From Geosiphon pyriformis (lineage: Eukaryota > Glomeromycota > Glomeromycetes > Archaeosporales > Geosiphonaceae), in the NCBI GenBank assembly GCA_016748015.1, contig JAAOMT010000591.1, positions 382,751 through 446,750 of the forward strand: a stretch of DNA of 64,000 nucleotides, in the 5' to 3' direction. Shown piece after piece: positions 1-12,850 of this stretch (within the stretch, counting starts at the first letter, position 1; each line of letters opens with the position of its first letter). The position numbers were made by a program, and so were the translations under genes. The notes beneath the pieces are model-generated. The model made no database searches, was not told the origin of the DNA, and worked only from the letters and a program-made list of their open reading frames with translations.

Positions 1-135
1 GACTTACCAATTCGCAATTTCAAGAATTACAACAACAAATTAATAACACAGTATTGAACCATTATAGTAACTTAGAATTTAATGAAAAAATTAACTTCAA
101 TTTCGATGGAGCTCAATTTTAAAAGAAGGGAATAA
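1..135 (+). pseudogene. 3' end of a Ty3/gypsy-type polyprotein ORF
   Basis: The first 120 bases read openly in one frame and end in a stop (residues QFQELQQQINNTVLNHY near the end). The same C-terminal segment recurs, more decayed, at about 4386-4510 (+) and 38717-38935 (-), each just before an LTR. It is followed by a purine run (AAAAGAAGGGAATAA), the expected polypurine tract, and then by a TGTTAC LTR start. It therefore looks like the last residues of a retroelement ORF that enters the window from the left. The rest of the element lies outside, so intactness cannot be judged. Confidence 0.7.
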
Positions 136-1009
136 TGTTACGATTTAAGAATTTAGCAAAAAGAATCATAAAAATAATACAAACTATTCAATCATAATAT
201 AGTGCAGTAATAATCTTAGAAAGGTAATGATTAACATAGTAGCAAACACCATCTTGTGATAGTGACAAGCACCAGTTCACAATAGCAGCCAACACCAACT
301 GGTGATAGCAGCAAACACCAGGTTGAAATATCAAAAAGAAAGTATTATAATGTGTTTTCTCATAGAACTACAAACATGTATATATATAGTAGTTTTAATA
401 TTAGGAAAAGAAATCAAGTAATAAAAATCATAACTTATCAAGCAATAGATCCCATTTTATTCAACAAACTCCACTTTAAATCATACTTTCAAATTAAATA
501 TCCCAAGAAATCTTTAAATCAAAAAGAAATGAAAAAGAATATTTAAAACTGAATTATCACAACCCAAAGTATTAAGAAACTTACTTGTATTATTTATTGA
601 ATGAAACTATCATTCATTAACTGAATCTCTTGAAAGAATAATTCTTGATCAAGATTATTCACGTTGTTACTAATTGATAAAAGCTTTATTGTAAGAATTA
701 GAAAAAGTGTTAAAAACCATTAACATTCTGTGTTTTTAGATTAGAGAAACACATCAGACAATTGCAAGGATAGCCTCAGAGAAGACCCCAAACAGTGGGT
801 AGATTTCAGTTCAGCCTCTGAGAAGGAGTACATAAACACACACAACAATCAGGAATTGAAGAATAACTTACATTGCAACATTAAAAAAAAAGCCTTCAGT
901 ATAACAGTAACATTATCACACAAATAGAATTGAGGAACTCACAAAAGACTGATTACAATTAAAACAGAATATTAGCAATTAAATATAACAAGAAAACCAT
1001 CCCGTAACA
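136..1009 (+). mobile_element. LTR (3' LTR of the element entering from the left)
   Basis: Begins TGTTACG directly after a purine tract and ends CCCGTAACA, giving the inverted termini TGTTAC...GTAACA also found on the other LTRs of this window. Length is 874 bases. The interior is less AT-rich than neighbouring elements and is not obviously the same subfamily as the LTRs at 6269 or 4533. The partner 5' LTR and target duplication are outside the window. Confidence 0.6.
241..335 (+). repeat. Imperfect short tandem repeat inside the LTR
   Basis: About three diverged copies of a roughly 30-base unit with the core AGCAGCAAACACCA and GTGATAG, alternating with CACCAGTT/CACCAACTGG. It lies in the 5' part of the LTR, where promoter-proximal repeats are common in such elements. 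No function can be read from it. Confidence 0.5.
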
Positions 1010-1021
1010 GTGTGTTTATCT

Positions 1022-2095
1022 AAAGGTTTTGTTGTGGAGTTCTTTGTATAATAGACAGAAATTTAATTGTTATCTTCTCAGTAGCCTTTTGGAATCACAA
1101 TTCTGTCGAATTTCTTTCTCAACATGGTGGCCAGTAATCTGGCAGAGATGCCCTTCTGGTAAGCTATTCTTAAATTCTCAATTTCTATACTTTTCTTTTG
1201 GGGTCTTTTACCAGGCTATTTTTGATGTCAATAACTCAGCACTTAATCTTCAATTAATTAGTACAATAATATAATAACAAAACTAAAAGAAATAAAAGAA
1301 AATAAGCCAAGACAATGAATTTTAGTATTCTGTCAATAGCCATAATCAAGAGCTATTGTTCCAGTGTGGTTTAAGTATCAATTGTTATCAACATAAAATG
1401 TTGATAGTAAAGAGTGTATTTGAGATATTGATATTTGTGATGTGAAAGGTTGCTTTAGATTAAATCTAAACTTGAGAAGTCTGTAACTAAAAGGTTCTGT
1501 CTCTTTCTGTTTTTAACACTACTGCTATATATACATAATTAAGATTCCTCAATTCCTTAATTCTTCACACCAGGAATCCTGGAATTCCTGGAATCTTGCA
1601 ATTTTTTTTGAAAGAAATTCTGGAATTCTAAAATCTTGCAATTCCTTGTATGAGAATTCTGAAATTTCTGGAATCTTGCAATTCTTTTTAAGAGGAATTT
1701 TGGATTTCCATATTTACTACAGCTACTTCTAATTGGCTATTTATATGCTAATATACTTCTTATATTTTATAAGTAATAATGGCTATTAATGAGATACTAA
1801 CATTTATTGTCTTGGCTTATTTCTTTATTTTCTTTTATTTTCTTTTATTATTATTTTTTGTTTTACTAATTGGTTAAGAATTAAAAAATGCTAAGTTACA
1901 AATGTCATAGGGACTAATAAAAGACCCATGAAACAAGGGTAGAAAACTCATAGATTTGAGGATAGCTTACCAGAAAGATTACTGGCCATCATGCTGAGAA
2001 AAAAATTTGATAGAATTGTGATTCTGAGAGGTGACTGAAAAACAACTATTGAATCTCTGTTCATTATACAAAGGGCTCAACCAAAACCTTCAGAT
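1022..2095. repeat. Long imperfect inverted repeat, arms about 300 bases
   Basis: The stretch 1022-1345 matches the reverse complement of 1781-2095 along almost its whole length (shared blocks include AATCACAATTCT, GGCCAGTAATCT, TGGTAAGCTAT and AAGCCAAGACAAT). The spacer of about 430 bases contains a separate tandem repeat. The arm core, GGCTATTAATnATACTAA followed by T/A-rich runs, also occurs at about 5050-5170, 8430-8520 and, reversed, 38180-38330, so the arms derive from the LTR family of this region. Either two LTR fragments in opposite orientation or a foldback element would explain it. Confidence 0.65.
1560..1705 (+). repeat. Tandem repeat, about 55-base unit
   Basis: Three diverged copies built around GGAATTCTGGAATCTTGCAATTC followed by a T-run. 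It sits in the spacer of the inverted repeat and contains short palindromic GAATTC boxes. No coding potential. Confidence 0.6.
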
Positions 2096-2139
2096 TATAA
2101 AAATCTTCAAATACAGTTAATCTTTAGAAACCAACATCA

Positions 2140-4520
2140 TTATATCAATTAAGCACCAAGTTATGGGTTTGTTATTTGCTTTGAGACTCAAATAATCATC
2201 TATAACAGCAGTACAAAATTAGAGACACTATTTTCACCAACTATTTAATCTATACACTAATTATAAAGGACTTATTTAATTACTTAATAATCCACAACTA
2301 AAAAAAAATATGCACAATAAAATACTTATCTGTAACAATTCTCATAAAAAATTCATTATAAGGAAAAATCTAAGAACACCAATATTAACAATTTGTTAAA
2401 AATAATACAAATCTAATCTCTAAACCATAAACACAACTATCTATCAGCAATTACACCAGTATTTATCAACTTTTTAGTTCAAAGAGCTATTATTTTAATA
2501 ACAACAAAGTAGTATACAGAAACAAGCTCATAATTACTTTATTCAAAACAACCAACTAAACTATTAAAAATGTCAAAACCACATTATCTTATAACAAGTT
2601 ATAAAAAACAATGAAAAAGAAACTGTTTTGCACAGTATGCACTTTGATCTAATTGCAAAACACTTTAACAAAAACACTACTTTAAAAAGAACTACAAATC
2701 TATACTATTGGCCAATAATATATAAGAACATCTTTGAATATGTCCTCAACTGTAACTTATGTCAATGAAAAGAAAAAGCCAGAAAAATAGAACCACTTTG
2801 ACTCATCTCAGTTTGAAATTTATTTAATAAAATAAGAATTGATTTGGTTAATTCTTTTCCAATTACATCTAAAAAAATTATTATATTGCTATAGTTGTAA
2901 ACTACCTTACTAAGTGGCCAGAAGCCAGAGTAATCTAAGTAGCTAATGCTAAAACAGTAGCCAAGTTTGTACACCAAGATCTAATTTGCCATTATAGATG
3001 TCCAAAAAAATTGTTATCCAATCAAAGAACACATTTTGTCAATAGTATACTAACCAAACTAAGCCAATAGTTTGGAATAAAACAACTTTTATTATTATTC
3101 TATTACCCACAAACAAATAGACTGGTAAAATAATTTAACCTAATACTGTATAAAACATTAGCAAAAATAAGTTACAAAAATGCACAAAAATAAAACTTAT
3201 TTATATTTTCTGTATTATTTGCATACTAAACATTAAAGCAAAATACTACTCAGTTTACACCATTTGAACTAGTCTATAAAAGAAAAACTATCTTATCTAT
3301 TGAACAAGAAATACTTTTTTTTCCAACAAAAAAAATCACTAAAGAAAATTTTGAAACTACCTTATATCAAAGAACATACCAACTTATGAAAACATTAGAA
3401 AACAATTGTGGAACAGCAGCTAACAATATTAGTAAAGCTTAAAAACAACAAAAAAAAAGATATGATAATTGTCTATTTGACCAACCAATCAAATTCAAGA
3501 TTGAAAACCAAGTACTATTACATTATATAAAGGCTAAAAAACAGTAAAATAAAAAGTTTGATCTGAAGTGAAATAGTTTATTTCATATACACAAAGTTTT
3601 AGACAATAGAGCTTACAAATTAAGATTGAAAAACAAAATTTTAAAGAAAGTAGTACATAAAAATCAGTTGAAAATTTATTATACAAACCAAGAAACATTG
3701 TTATCTGTACTGTAACTAGAAATACAGATTTCATTAATCAAACCAAAAAATATATCATAAGATTTGAAACCAATTATTGTTATCAAAACATAATCAACAT
3801 ACAACTATTTAATTAAAAAATTTAAGTATATATAATAGCCAAAACAGCAAAAAAAATGGTAGAACTCTCAACATAAACCTCTTAAATAAAATTTTAAAAC
3901 TCTTAAAACAACTATTTGAGATAATTCAACAATTTACAATTCAAATAAAAATCACAATTAATAGAAAAGATATATAATACAAAGACAGAAGCAAAAAAAA
4001 ATGAGTAAAAGTTTAACTAAAACTGAATATTCTTACAATTAAAAAAAAAAGATATGTTGAACCAAACTTGAAAAAATAAAAAAAGCTTTGAACAGTCTAG
4101 TATTAGAATCAGTAATAAGAGAATAGACACTTAAAAACTCCAGAATATGGAAAAAAAAACTTTTATTAGTCTACTGGTTCTATAAAATTGGTAAACAAAT
4201 AGGATTAAGAACACTATATAAAGATCTTAATTGACAAACATTCAACAAAAAAGCTCTTAAATAAGTAGAAGTATTTATAAGAAAAAACAACTTAATACTA
4301 TACTATAAAGCAACATACTAATTATATGTGATATTCAAATACTGTTTAGCTATACTACTAAACAGCTCTCTAGAAACTATTACAATCAACAACATAAGAC
4401 AAATAATGAATAAACAGTTTAAAGACTTACAAAAAACAATATTTAACACAACAATCAAATACTACACAAAAAATACAAATATTACAGATACATATAATTT
4501 TACAAAAACTTAATTCTAAA
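2140..4520 (+). pseudogene. Decayed Ty3/gypsy pol (integrase region)
   Basis: Many in-frame stops, but integrase landmarks are legible on the plus strand. A zinc-binding segment reads YYWPIIYKNIFEYVLNCNLCQ-like at about 2700-2765. The catalytic-core segment at about 2895-3040 reads YLTKWPEAR, ANAKTVAKFVH and CPKKIV. A segment at about 3075-3140 reads FGIKQLL and YPQTNRLVK, corresponding to the usual FGIKH, HPQTNGxxER region, with the E position now a stop. FTPFELVYKRK follows at about 3255. The tail segment QFKDLQK lies at about 4410. The order is that of gypsy integrases. Most breaks are C-to-T or G-to-A type. A closely related minus-strand copy lies at 38.7-41.0 kb. The upstream part of the element is not recognisable. 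Confidence 0.85.
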
Positions 4521-4532
4521 ATAGAGAGATAA

Positions 4533-5563
4533 TATTACTTAAGTAGAAAAACCAATTCAAGTTATGAAAAAACATAATCAAAATATAATAACATAAAATA
4601 ATATAAAATAATATGAAAGAACACAAAATAACATGTAATAACTTAAGATAACACAATATAAAATGCAAAAATACAATATAGCACAAAAAAACTAATTAAA
4701 CTTAAGATAACTAATAATAATATAAAAAAATAAAGCAATAACAGAAATAGTAAATAATAATTAGCAATAATAAAATAATTAAAAGCAGTCTTGTAAAATT
4801 AAGAAAAATATATAAAAAAAAGTAGTTGTAAAAGATAAAAAAAGAGATATAAACAAGAATCAATTTTTTTCTACTTATATCTATTATATATTCTTTATTA
4901 TATCTTATATTTTATATTATTAAAATAAAAAAAATATTAAGAAAACCAAAATTCATATCTATATAATTCTTGTATTTATATATTTTAGCTAAAATAATCT
5001 TGTTCTTATTTTTATTCTTAGCCAAATGTTTTTAGCATAAAACTGTCTCAAACCATTATGACTTGAACCAATTGCTTTTAATCATGATAATTAATGATAC
5101 TAATTTTTCCTTTTTTATTTTATTTTTATTTTATTTTTTATTTTTATTTTTTATTTTTATTTTCATTTGTGAAGTAATAACATAAGAAAATTAACTGTCT
5201 AAAAATAGACTTCATAATATCCTAGTAAAAAAGAAAAGCTTTTCTTAAAATTAAATATTAATATTATCTTATTAGCTTACTAAAAAAGCAAAAAGACATT
5301 ACTGAATTCTAGCAACTGCACTTAACTAGCTCAGAAAAGATAGCTTACATACATAAAGTTATAATACCACAAAACCAGTTTTTTGTGTTTTATAACCAAA
5401 GAACTTCACAGGTAAATTCACATTAATTAAAAAAAACTTTCAGAGACTGATAATATTAATACACTAAACAAATTTACCAAAAAAAATCTTCAACAGTTCT
5501 CTAGAAACCCAAATTTTAAGCACCAAATATTACCACTATCTACCTTTAAGTTTAATTGTAACA
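4533..5563 (+). mobile_element. 3' LTR of the decayed gypsy element
   Basis: Follows the pol tail and a purine-rich tract (AAAATAGAGAGATAA). Starts TATTACTTAAG, best read as TGTTAC with G-to-A decay, and ends AATTGTAACA, giving 1031 bases. The minus-strand LTR at 37807-38726 aligns to it over most of its length, including the T/A-rich run near 5110-5165 and the tail segment AGCTTAC. No coding content. Confidence 0.65.
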
Positions 5564-6268
5564 ACATACTTTTTATTAAATTAAAAAATTTCAAAATATC
5601 TGTAAGATTCTTCATGTTTAGCAATAGAAATAAATTAGTCACTAATATGTAATAAAACAATTATAATTCTTTGGTTAATAAAAATTATAACTGTCTTTTT
5701 ATTATTGATCCAAATATTATTAATTATAAAAAACTGATTGGCCAAATCCAAAATATACTGTGTTGAAGTTTAATCATTTTTTACTTAAATAATATTATCT
5801 ACAAAAACATCTGTTACAAAAAAAGAAGTTTTTCTTTTACTAATCTCTATTTTGTCTATCTTAGCTATTAAATTAGTATTGATTTAATATTTATATAAGT
5901 GTTTTTGTTTCTTAAACTTACACAATATAAAATCATAAAAAATTCTTCAAAGAAATGATAAAATGACTTTATTTTAATCTAATCTATTATGTACTCTGTA
6001 ATTATTTGAAAACCCAAAATTTATTATCATTTTATTGACTCTGTTTTTGTATATATTACTGAAAAAGTTAATAAATCTGTTATATATTTTGAAACACTTT
6101 AAACTAGTTTCTAAATAGTGCTATCTAACTGAATTATAAGCTTTATGCATGTTTTATAGAACTAATCATAACTTTTGGCTCTTTTTTAATCTTTTTTTAC
6201 AATAGAACCAACAACAAACATTAAAGATTGAGTTAAAATATTTTTTAATACTAAAAAATTGTTACCAT
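5564..6268. other. AT-rich sequence, no gene seen
   Basis: Strongly AT-rich sequence between two LTRs with stops in all frames. No recognised motif. Confidence 0.5.
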
Positions 6269-7241
6269 TGTTACTAGTAGAATTTTAGCTATTAATTAGC
6301 ATAAAATTACCTTCATAATTCCTATTATTAATTAGCATATATTATTATTATTTCGATTATCACTTATTATTTAATTAAATTATCAAATATTATTACTCAA
6401 TCAATAATCCGATTTGTACCATAGAAATTAAGATGATCAAATTACACAATACCCTGAACCATTTAATATAGTCAAAATTCGCCGAAATTGATGAAAATTG
6501 GCCGAAATAATCAATAGTTTGTAGAAATAACTTGTAGTTTACCAAAATGTATCTTTAATTTACTGAAATTAGAGCAAAAAGGAAAGTGCAAGTTCAAAGA
6601 CTAGTACTACAATAAGTTGTATAAAAGAAAAGCTTCTCTCTTCAAAAAAATGTATTCTTTCATAGTATTTTACCATAGTATCTTACTTTAGATATCTTAA
6701 TTAGAATAAATCATCTTTTACACATTCAAATAAAAATTAAATATTCGAAAACCAAATCCTTTGATTATTGCACTTGAAATTCTCTCAATACAACTACCAT
6801 TTTGAAATTGATTAGCTACCAATTTCAGTAATCTGTTAGTGACTCCAGGTCTGGATAGAAAACGTTTCCCTTGTTAGAATTCTATTTTTTTTACATTTTT
6901 TTTTATTTTTTCTTTCTTTTTTTATTATAATCATTAGAGTAGTCTACAGACGAAATTCCTGTAGAAGAGTTGACTTTTACAGCAAAGTAACTACACATTT
7001 TTAGTGAGCTTTCGAATGAGCAATTCCTGGAAAAGAGTTGACATTTACTACAATGTAACTACATAAAGTAACTGGCAAGGAATTGGCCATTCTATTTATA
7101 AGCTTAGCAGTTCAAATTATAGAAGATAATTTGAAGATAAATTCAGTTATTGGAGGTTCAACTGCTTCCAAAAAACGTGAAATCAGCAACAGACAAATAT
7201 TAACAACATTTAAGAAAAGAGACCAAAAACCTCCAGTAACA
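6269..7241. mobile_element. Solo LTR, copy 1 of a three-copy family
   Basis: Starts TGTTACTAG and ends CCAGTAACA (973 bases), flanked by CCAT on the left (6265-6268) and CTAT on the right (7242-7245), consistent with a 4-base target duplication carrying one C-to-T change. It aligns along its length with 39267-40244 and with the heavily decayed copy near 41.9-42.7 kb. Shared blocks include AGTTGTATAAAAG (a TATA-like box), GCTTCTCTCTTC, GGATAGAAAAC, GAGTTGACATTTACTACAA and GAGACCAAAAACCTC. No internal ORF of note. Confidence 0.75.
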
Positions 7242-7993
7242 CTATAGAGAATATTAAACTTGTTATAAACAAATAAGATATAATCTAACCAAATTTTGAA
7301 CAAAATTTTCTTAGTCATCTTAATTAAAGCTATAGATTATGTGTTCATTAAAATGTTATCTTAATCATATAATTTGGAGATCATTAAAACTTATGCTCTT
7401 TTTTAGAGAATTGGAACATCACTAATAGATTTAATAAACAAATTACTATCATATTATCATAATGTTTTCAAAGTTTATTAGTTATACCAGATAAACTAAC
7501 AGCTTTGCTATTGAACAGATCACTGATTATTAAAATCAAATTTTTTAAGTTGATGGTTTTTATTATACCAGAAAAAATATTTTTACTTATATATGCCAAA
7601 AGCACATATTAACTAGTTTATAAATCAAGCAGATCTAAAAAATTTTACATTTTTTTGTTTAATCTTCTATAATTATATTAATTCTAAGTTTTATCTTATT
7701 TGGCTTCAAAACCAATTCTTTTTTATTTATTAGATAGTTCAAAATCATTTCTGAAATAATCATTTTAAGACACTTTTAATTATGCTACTTTTATTAGAAT
7801 TAAAATTTTTTATGTGTTTTTTAATTGTATTTCTAATAGCTGTATTTTTAGCTGTTTTAAACTCATAGTACTTGAACTTATAATAATTCTTTTTGATTTT
7901 TGACAGTATTATTTATAGAAAAAGTATGAAAAAAAAAACAGAAAAAACAAATAAAAAATAAACCAATAAGAGAATAGTACTTAACAAGTAAAC

Positions 7994-8150
7994 ACAATGT
8001 CAAAAAATTATAACATATTGCTTAACAATATGCATATTGTCAGTAAATTATAGCATACTGTTTAGCAATAAACATATTGTCAAAAAATTATAATACATTG
8101 CTTAGCAATAAGCACATTGTCAGAAAAAATAGGGCATATTGCTTCAGAAA
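7994..8150 (+). repeat. 40-base tandem repeat, about four copies
   Basis: Consecutive diverged copies of a 40-base unit containing CATATTGTCA, AAATTATA and TTGCTTAGCAATA. The TTGCTTAGCAA part is palindromic. The last copy is incomplete. Confidence 0.75.
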
Positions 8151-8429
8151 ATATGAGATTTCATATAATTAGAATTATGTGTATATAGTGAAAGTATTAA
8201 AAGCAAAAAAAACAAAATCAATACCAATAATTAGTTAAAACTTATTAATTAATTAATATTTCTTTCTTTAAAAGATAGTTTTTTATAACTTAAAATAAAA
8301 TCAAATCACTTCTCAATAAAATATTAATTATTATTTGAATTTATGTTATCATTGCTTGATTAAGAAATATTAATTAATTTTACTCTATCAACACTCCATA
8401 TTAATAGAATCCAACACTTAAATATACTA

Positions 8430-8990
8430 AACCAATAGCTTTTGATCATGGCTATTAATAGAATACTAATTTTTTATTTTGTTTTATTTTGTTTTGTTTT
8501 GTTTTTTTGTTGTTTACTAATTAATTAAAAAAATTAAGTGCTAAGTAATTAATGTCAAAAATAGCCTGGTAAAAAACCCAGAAATAAAGATAAAAATTTA
8601 AGAATAGCTTATTAAAAAAGCATAACTGTCAAATTAAACCAGTTATTATGCTGAAGAAAAAAATTCACAAAAGAAATCATCAATTGAATTTCTGTTTATT
8701 ATACAAAAAACTTAACAAAAAACCTTCAGATATTACCAATATTATCAAGCTATTAAGCACTTAGTTATAAGTTTGTTATTTGTATTAACACCCCAAATAA
8801 TCATCTGTAATAATAAATGTTTAATCATATTTATAAAATTTGTACTATTACAAATTAAGCTGTTAATTTTAGAAAATTTTATTTTATCAACAAATAACCA
8901 CACTTTAATAAGACAATTAAATTCCACCTTATTGTCTAAACTCAATATTTTAAACAACTTAAAGACCAACAATTTTAGCTTGTGAAATTT
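8430..8990 (+). repeat. Further copy of the LTR-derived repeat at 1.76-2.24 kb
   Basis: Matches 1760-2240 in the same orientation: GGCTATTAATAGAATACTAA, a T-rich run, ATGCTAAG/GTGCTAAG, TAGCTTA, and then TTAAGCAC, AGTTAT, GTTTGTTATTTG, AAATAATCATCT. The shared boundaries suggest a dispersed repeat of roughly 480 bases or more. No protein is recognisable. Confidence 0.55.
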
Positions 8991-11900
8991 TAAAGACTGT
9001 CTGTTTTTTGAATAATTAAATTTACTATATCAATATTTAAAGAATATTTTATCAGCTATATCTATTATTATTCTACTTAAGACTTCTTATATTACACTTA
9101 AGTTCTGAAGATTTTTAACTTTAGAAAACTCATATTGTACTATTGAAAGCTTAGTAGAAAAACAATCCTTAAATTTTGTTTATTTGACATTATTTGCATT
9201 TTTTGTTTTGAATTTCTAGTAATTTTTATTAGTATGTTTGTAAGCAATGTTTAGATAAATGTTTAATAAGTCTCTTAAACTAATTCGAATTAAAACTGCT
9301 TTGTAATTAGTATTAAAAAAATCAAAAACAAAACTAATATTATGAGTTATAATAGTTAATAATAAATTTTTACTTAAAAAAATATAATTAATAATTTTCT
9401 TAATTCTTCTTAAATTGTGCCAAGTAAAACATTTAACCAAAAAATATTTACTTAAAAAATTTACCAAATTTATATTTAGACATTTGTTAAGACTTGCATA
9501 CTTTCTAAAACTATCTTTATTAAAGTTATTACTTAAGGTTGTAAATAAGCTAAAATTAATTACTTTAAAAATAAAAAAGTTAACATTAAAAGCTTGTATA
9601 AATCTAGTTCTAATTAATGCCCCAGCATACAAATCCAAAATTACAATTAACAATTTGCTTTTAAATAGAAAATAAATTAAAATCATTTAATCAGAATTTT
9701 TTTCTACTTTTATAATATAATAAGTTAAAAAATTGTTCATAATAATAGCCACACCAGTTCTGAAAAAGCCATTTTTTAAGCTGAATATAAATATTCAGAT
9801 CCCATTAAATCTGCTCATTATCTATGACTTGGCACTAGATTTAAGTTTTGTTTTAATTACAATAGATATTATGTTCTCAGAATTTATATATTATTGAATA
9901 ATATCTTCTTGTTTTGCCAAATTATTTATATTTTTAATATTATATGTTGTTATTTTCCAAATAAACACACTTATTAAGGTAAAAATACACCAAAAAACTT
10001 AAGCCAACATACAACTGATCTAACTTCTCTAGAATTGAGCCAACAGAAATCTTAAAAGCCACTATTTTTAACTTTAAACTATCTATTTTGGTAGTTAAAA
10101 TCTTAAAACTACTTGAATCTAATATTGAAGCTTTAGTATTTGCTAAAAGAAGAAAAGAGAATGATGTTTATAAGTTATCTAAAACCATATCTGAAACCAA
10201 GTTTAGATTTGTAATCATTGAATTAACTAAGATAAAAGCAAGAAAAGATAAAACCAATAATGTCAAATCTATATTACTAAATCTACACACAATATTGAAC
10301 ATCTAATTAGCCAAAAACTTCAAAAAACATTTCAGAAAAGCCAACCAATTACCAATTACAAACATATTTTAAAAATCAAAAACCTTATTACCAGAAAATA
10401 AAGTATTAAAAAAAAAATCCAGAAAAAAAACAGAATAAATATTAATAGAAACTGCTATTAAAGACACTATCTAAGCCCAAAACTTGTTACCAAAAACAGC
10501 AGATTAGGAAATAAGCATATTTTTTTGGTATAAAAGTGAGCAAATTAAAAACAATTCTAATATAAACAAACTTTTTATAAACTTTTTTCTGAACTAAAGC
10601 AAAGAAATCAGAAAAATCACATTCAAGAAAAAAATATTCAAAATGCTCACACTTTTCATATTAAATCAGATTCAATTTAGTTCAAAAAAACTTAATATCA
10701 TTTAAAATAAACACTGTATAAAAAACAGATTCTAGTTTCTTATTAGATTTAAAACCAATAACAATACAGCAAACTCTATTATCAGTGTTGAATAATCAAT
10801 TAATAATATAAGTTTTTCTACTAGTTTTTTTTAATAAATTACCAAGATTATGAGTAATTATTTCTATAAAAAAAGTAAACAAAAATGTTTTAAATTGATC
10901 AATAAATATCTAAGTATTATAATTTTCTATAGTTTTTATTATACACACTAAATTTTTTCCAATTAAATATTATTATTTTGATGTCAACAAATCAGTTTAA
11001 CTTGATTCAGTAAATTTTACTACACTCTTTTGCTACAGTTCAATTAGTTGTAATAGATTAATACAATTTGACCAAACTCAAAAATTGCAGCAATAATCAT
11101 CTTTTTTGGTATGTTTATAAAAATTTTCTTAATTACTACAGTCTAATTTAATCTAATTTTTTGTTTTTTAATATTATTGTTTATAATAATTCTTTTTTCT
11201 TGAACCAATGATACAGTCTTATTTATACTTTTTTCTAATATAAATATTGATTTGATAATTTTTTTAAATTTTAAAAGAGTAGTAGTTTTTTTAAATTTAT
11301 TGATTAATGAAAATAATTTTCTAATTATCTAAGTTTTGGTTATTGTCAATTTGTCTTCTACTACTAAAAAATTAATATTTAAGGCAAAGAATTTTTTTAT
11401 TTATATCAAAGTTGAGTAAACCAAGAAGAGCACTATGAACTATATTAGTACTTGTTTTATTGGCTTTAAAAATAATTACTGTTGAGTTTAAAAGAGACCT
11501 ACTATTAACATCTTCTATAATATAATTATTTTTACAACTAATAGACTTATTGTTCAAATGTGAATACACACTTTCAAGATCCAATTTAATTAATAATATA
11601 TTATTTTTATTACTTAAATGGTTAATATTATCAAAAATAATTCTTTTCTTTTAAGCAAAAAAGCTATTGGCTAGATCATAAAAAGTTCTTTTGAGCATCT
11701 TTTTTTTAAACATGCTGTTGTCTAAAACAGCCTTTAAGTTTACAATAAAAAGATATTAGATTGAAAAATATTAATAGTAAACAACAAAAAAATAAAAATA
11801 AAAAAACTTTTTTTTTTGAAAATATGTTCTTTAAGAAATTTGAAACATAAGAAAAAAAAAACTTTTTTTTTTTTTTTTATATTATTATAATAAATTTTTA

Positions 11901-12555
11901 TTATTATTAAATTTTTAAGATTATTAAATTTTTAAGATTATTAATATTAAATATTTTATTAATACTACTGGTTTTATTATTTATTTTGTTGCTTTAAAAT
12001 TTAAATACACCAAGAATATTAAATTTTAAAACATTTTTAAATAAAAATTAACAAATAAGTTTATTATATTAGTATTTATAATTTGTTTTTTTATTAGTAT
12101 AATCAAAGTTAATAATCAGAAAAAACTAATTTTTTTTTGTATTCAAGTAAGTTTTCATATTTATTTTGTTTGTATTTGCTATTAACTAAAGAGTTTGCCA
12201 ATTTTATAGTTATTAAAAAAAATTATTGACAAAAATAGTTAATAAAAAATAAGATATAAAAGAAAAAAAAGTAAAAATATCTTAACTAATTCTTTTGGCT
12301 TTTATTATAGTTAGAAAATCAATAAGAGAAAGAGTTTTTTAAAATTTTAAAATTTATTTGTATATTTTTTATGTTATTTTTTAAAATTATATTTAATTAT
12401 TTATGTTTATAGTATTGTTTTTAATATCTAAATTTTGTTATAAAATTTTTAATCAATTTTATTATTTTTGTTTATTTATTATTTTTAAACTTTTTTACAA
12501 TTTTTTATTATTTTTTTAATAATTTTTTATTTTATTTAATACTTAATAACTAATT
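8991..12555. other. AT-rich sequence without a recognisable gene
   Basis: Long Leu/Ile/Phe/Asn/Lys-rich open stretches occur (for example 9216-9686 on minus and 10088-10306 on plus) but they overlap on both strands and show no family motif. They are what strongly AT-biased sequence produces. Probably further decayed repeats. Confidence 0.5.
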
Positions 12556-12559
12556 GGTC

Positions 12560-12850
12560 TATCTTTTTTTCTAATACATTTTTCAATATGTCTAGATACA
12601 CTAGTAACCAAATTTATATAGATATTTCATGGAATTGCTTGCCATTTTTCTTGTAATACGAAGAATAATTTGTGATTATTTTCGGACACAGATTTCGTTT
12701 TTTGAGTTGTTTTTGTAAATAATCTCATAAATGCTCTATTGAATACAAATCGAGTGATTGTGTTAGCCATTTAGAAAGTAAATTAAAATGTTTTTGAGCC
12801 ATTTAAGTCTTAACATTAAACTTTAGATTTTTGAATATTCATGTTTATCA
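12560..12850 (-). pseudogene. Tc1/mariner transposase C-terminus, decayed
   Basis: Reading the minus strand, the segment near 12,710-12,790 gives LLSKWLTQSLDLYSIEHL, a stop and then DYLQKQLKKR, matching the WPAQSPDLNPIEHLWD landmark of Tc1/mariner DDE/D transposases with the W now a stop. Further on (about 12,575-12,655) a second frame gives VLQEKWQAIP, a stop, then LVTSVSRHIEKCIRKKDRPI, the usual C-terminal end of the family. Stops and one frame change show it is dead. No terminal inverted repeats were identified. Confidence 0.8.

Noticed and set aside
9216-9686. 156-codon minus-strand ORF overlapped by an 86-codon plus-strand ORF
   Set aside because: Both strands are open only because of base bias; no motif or splice context.
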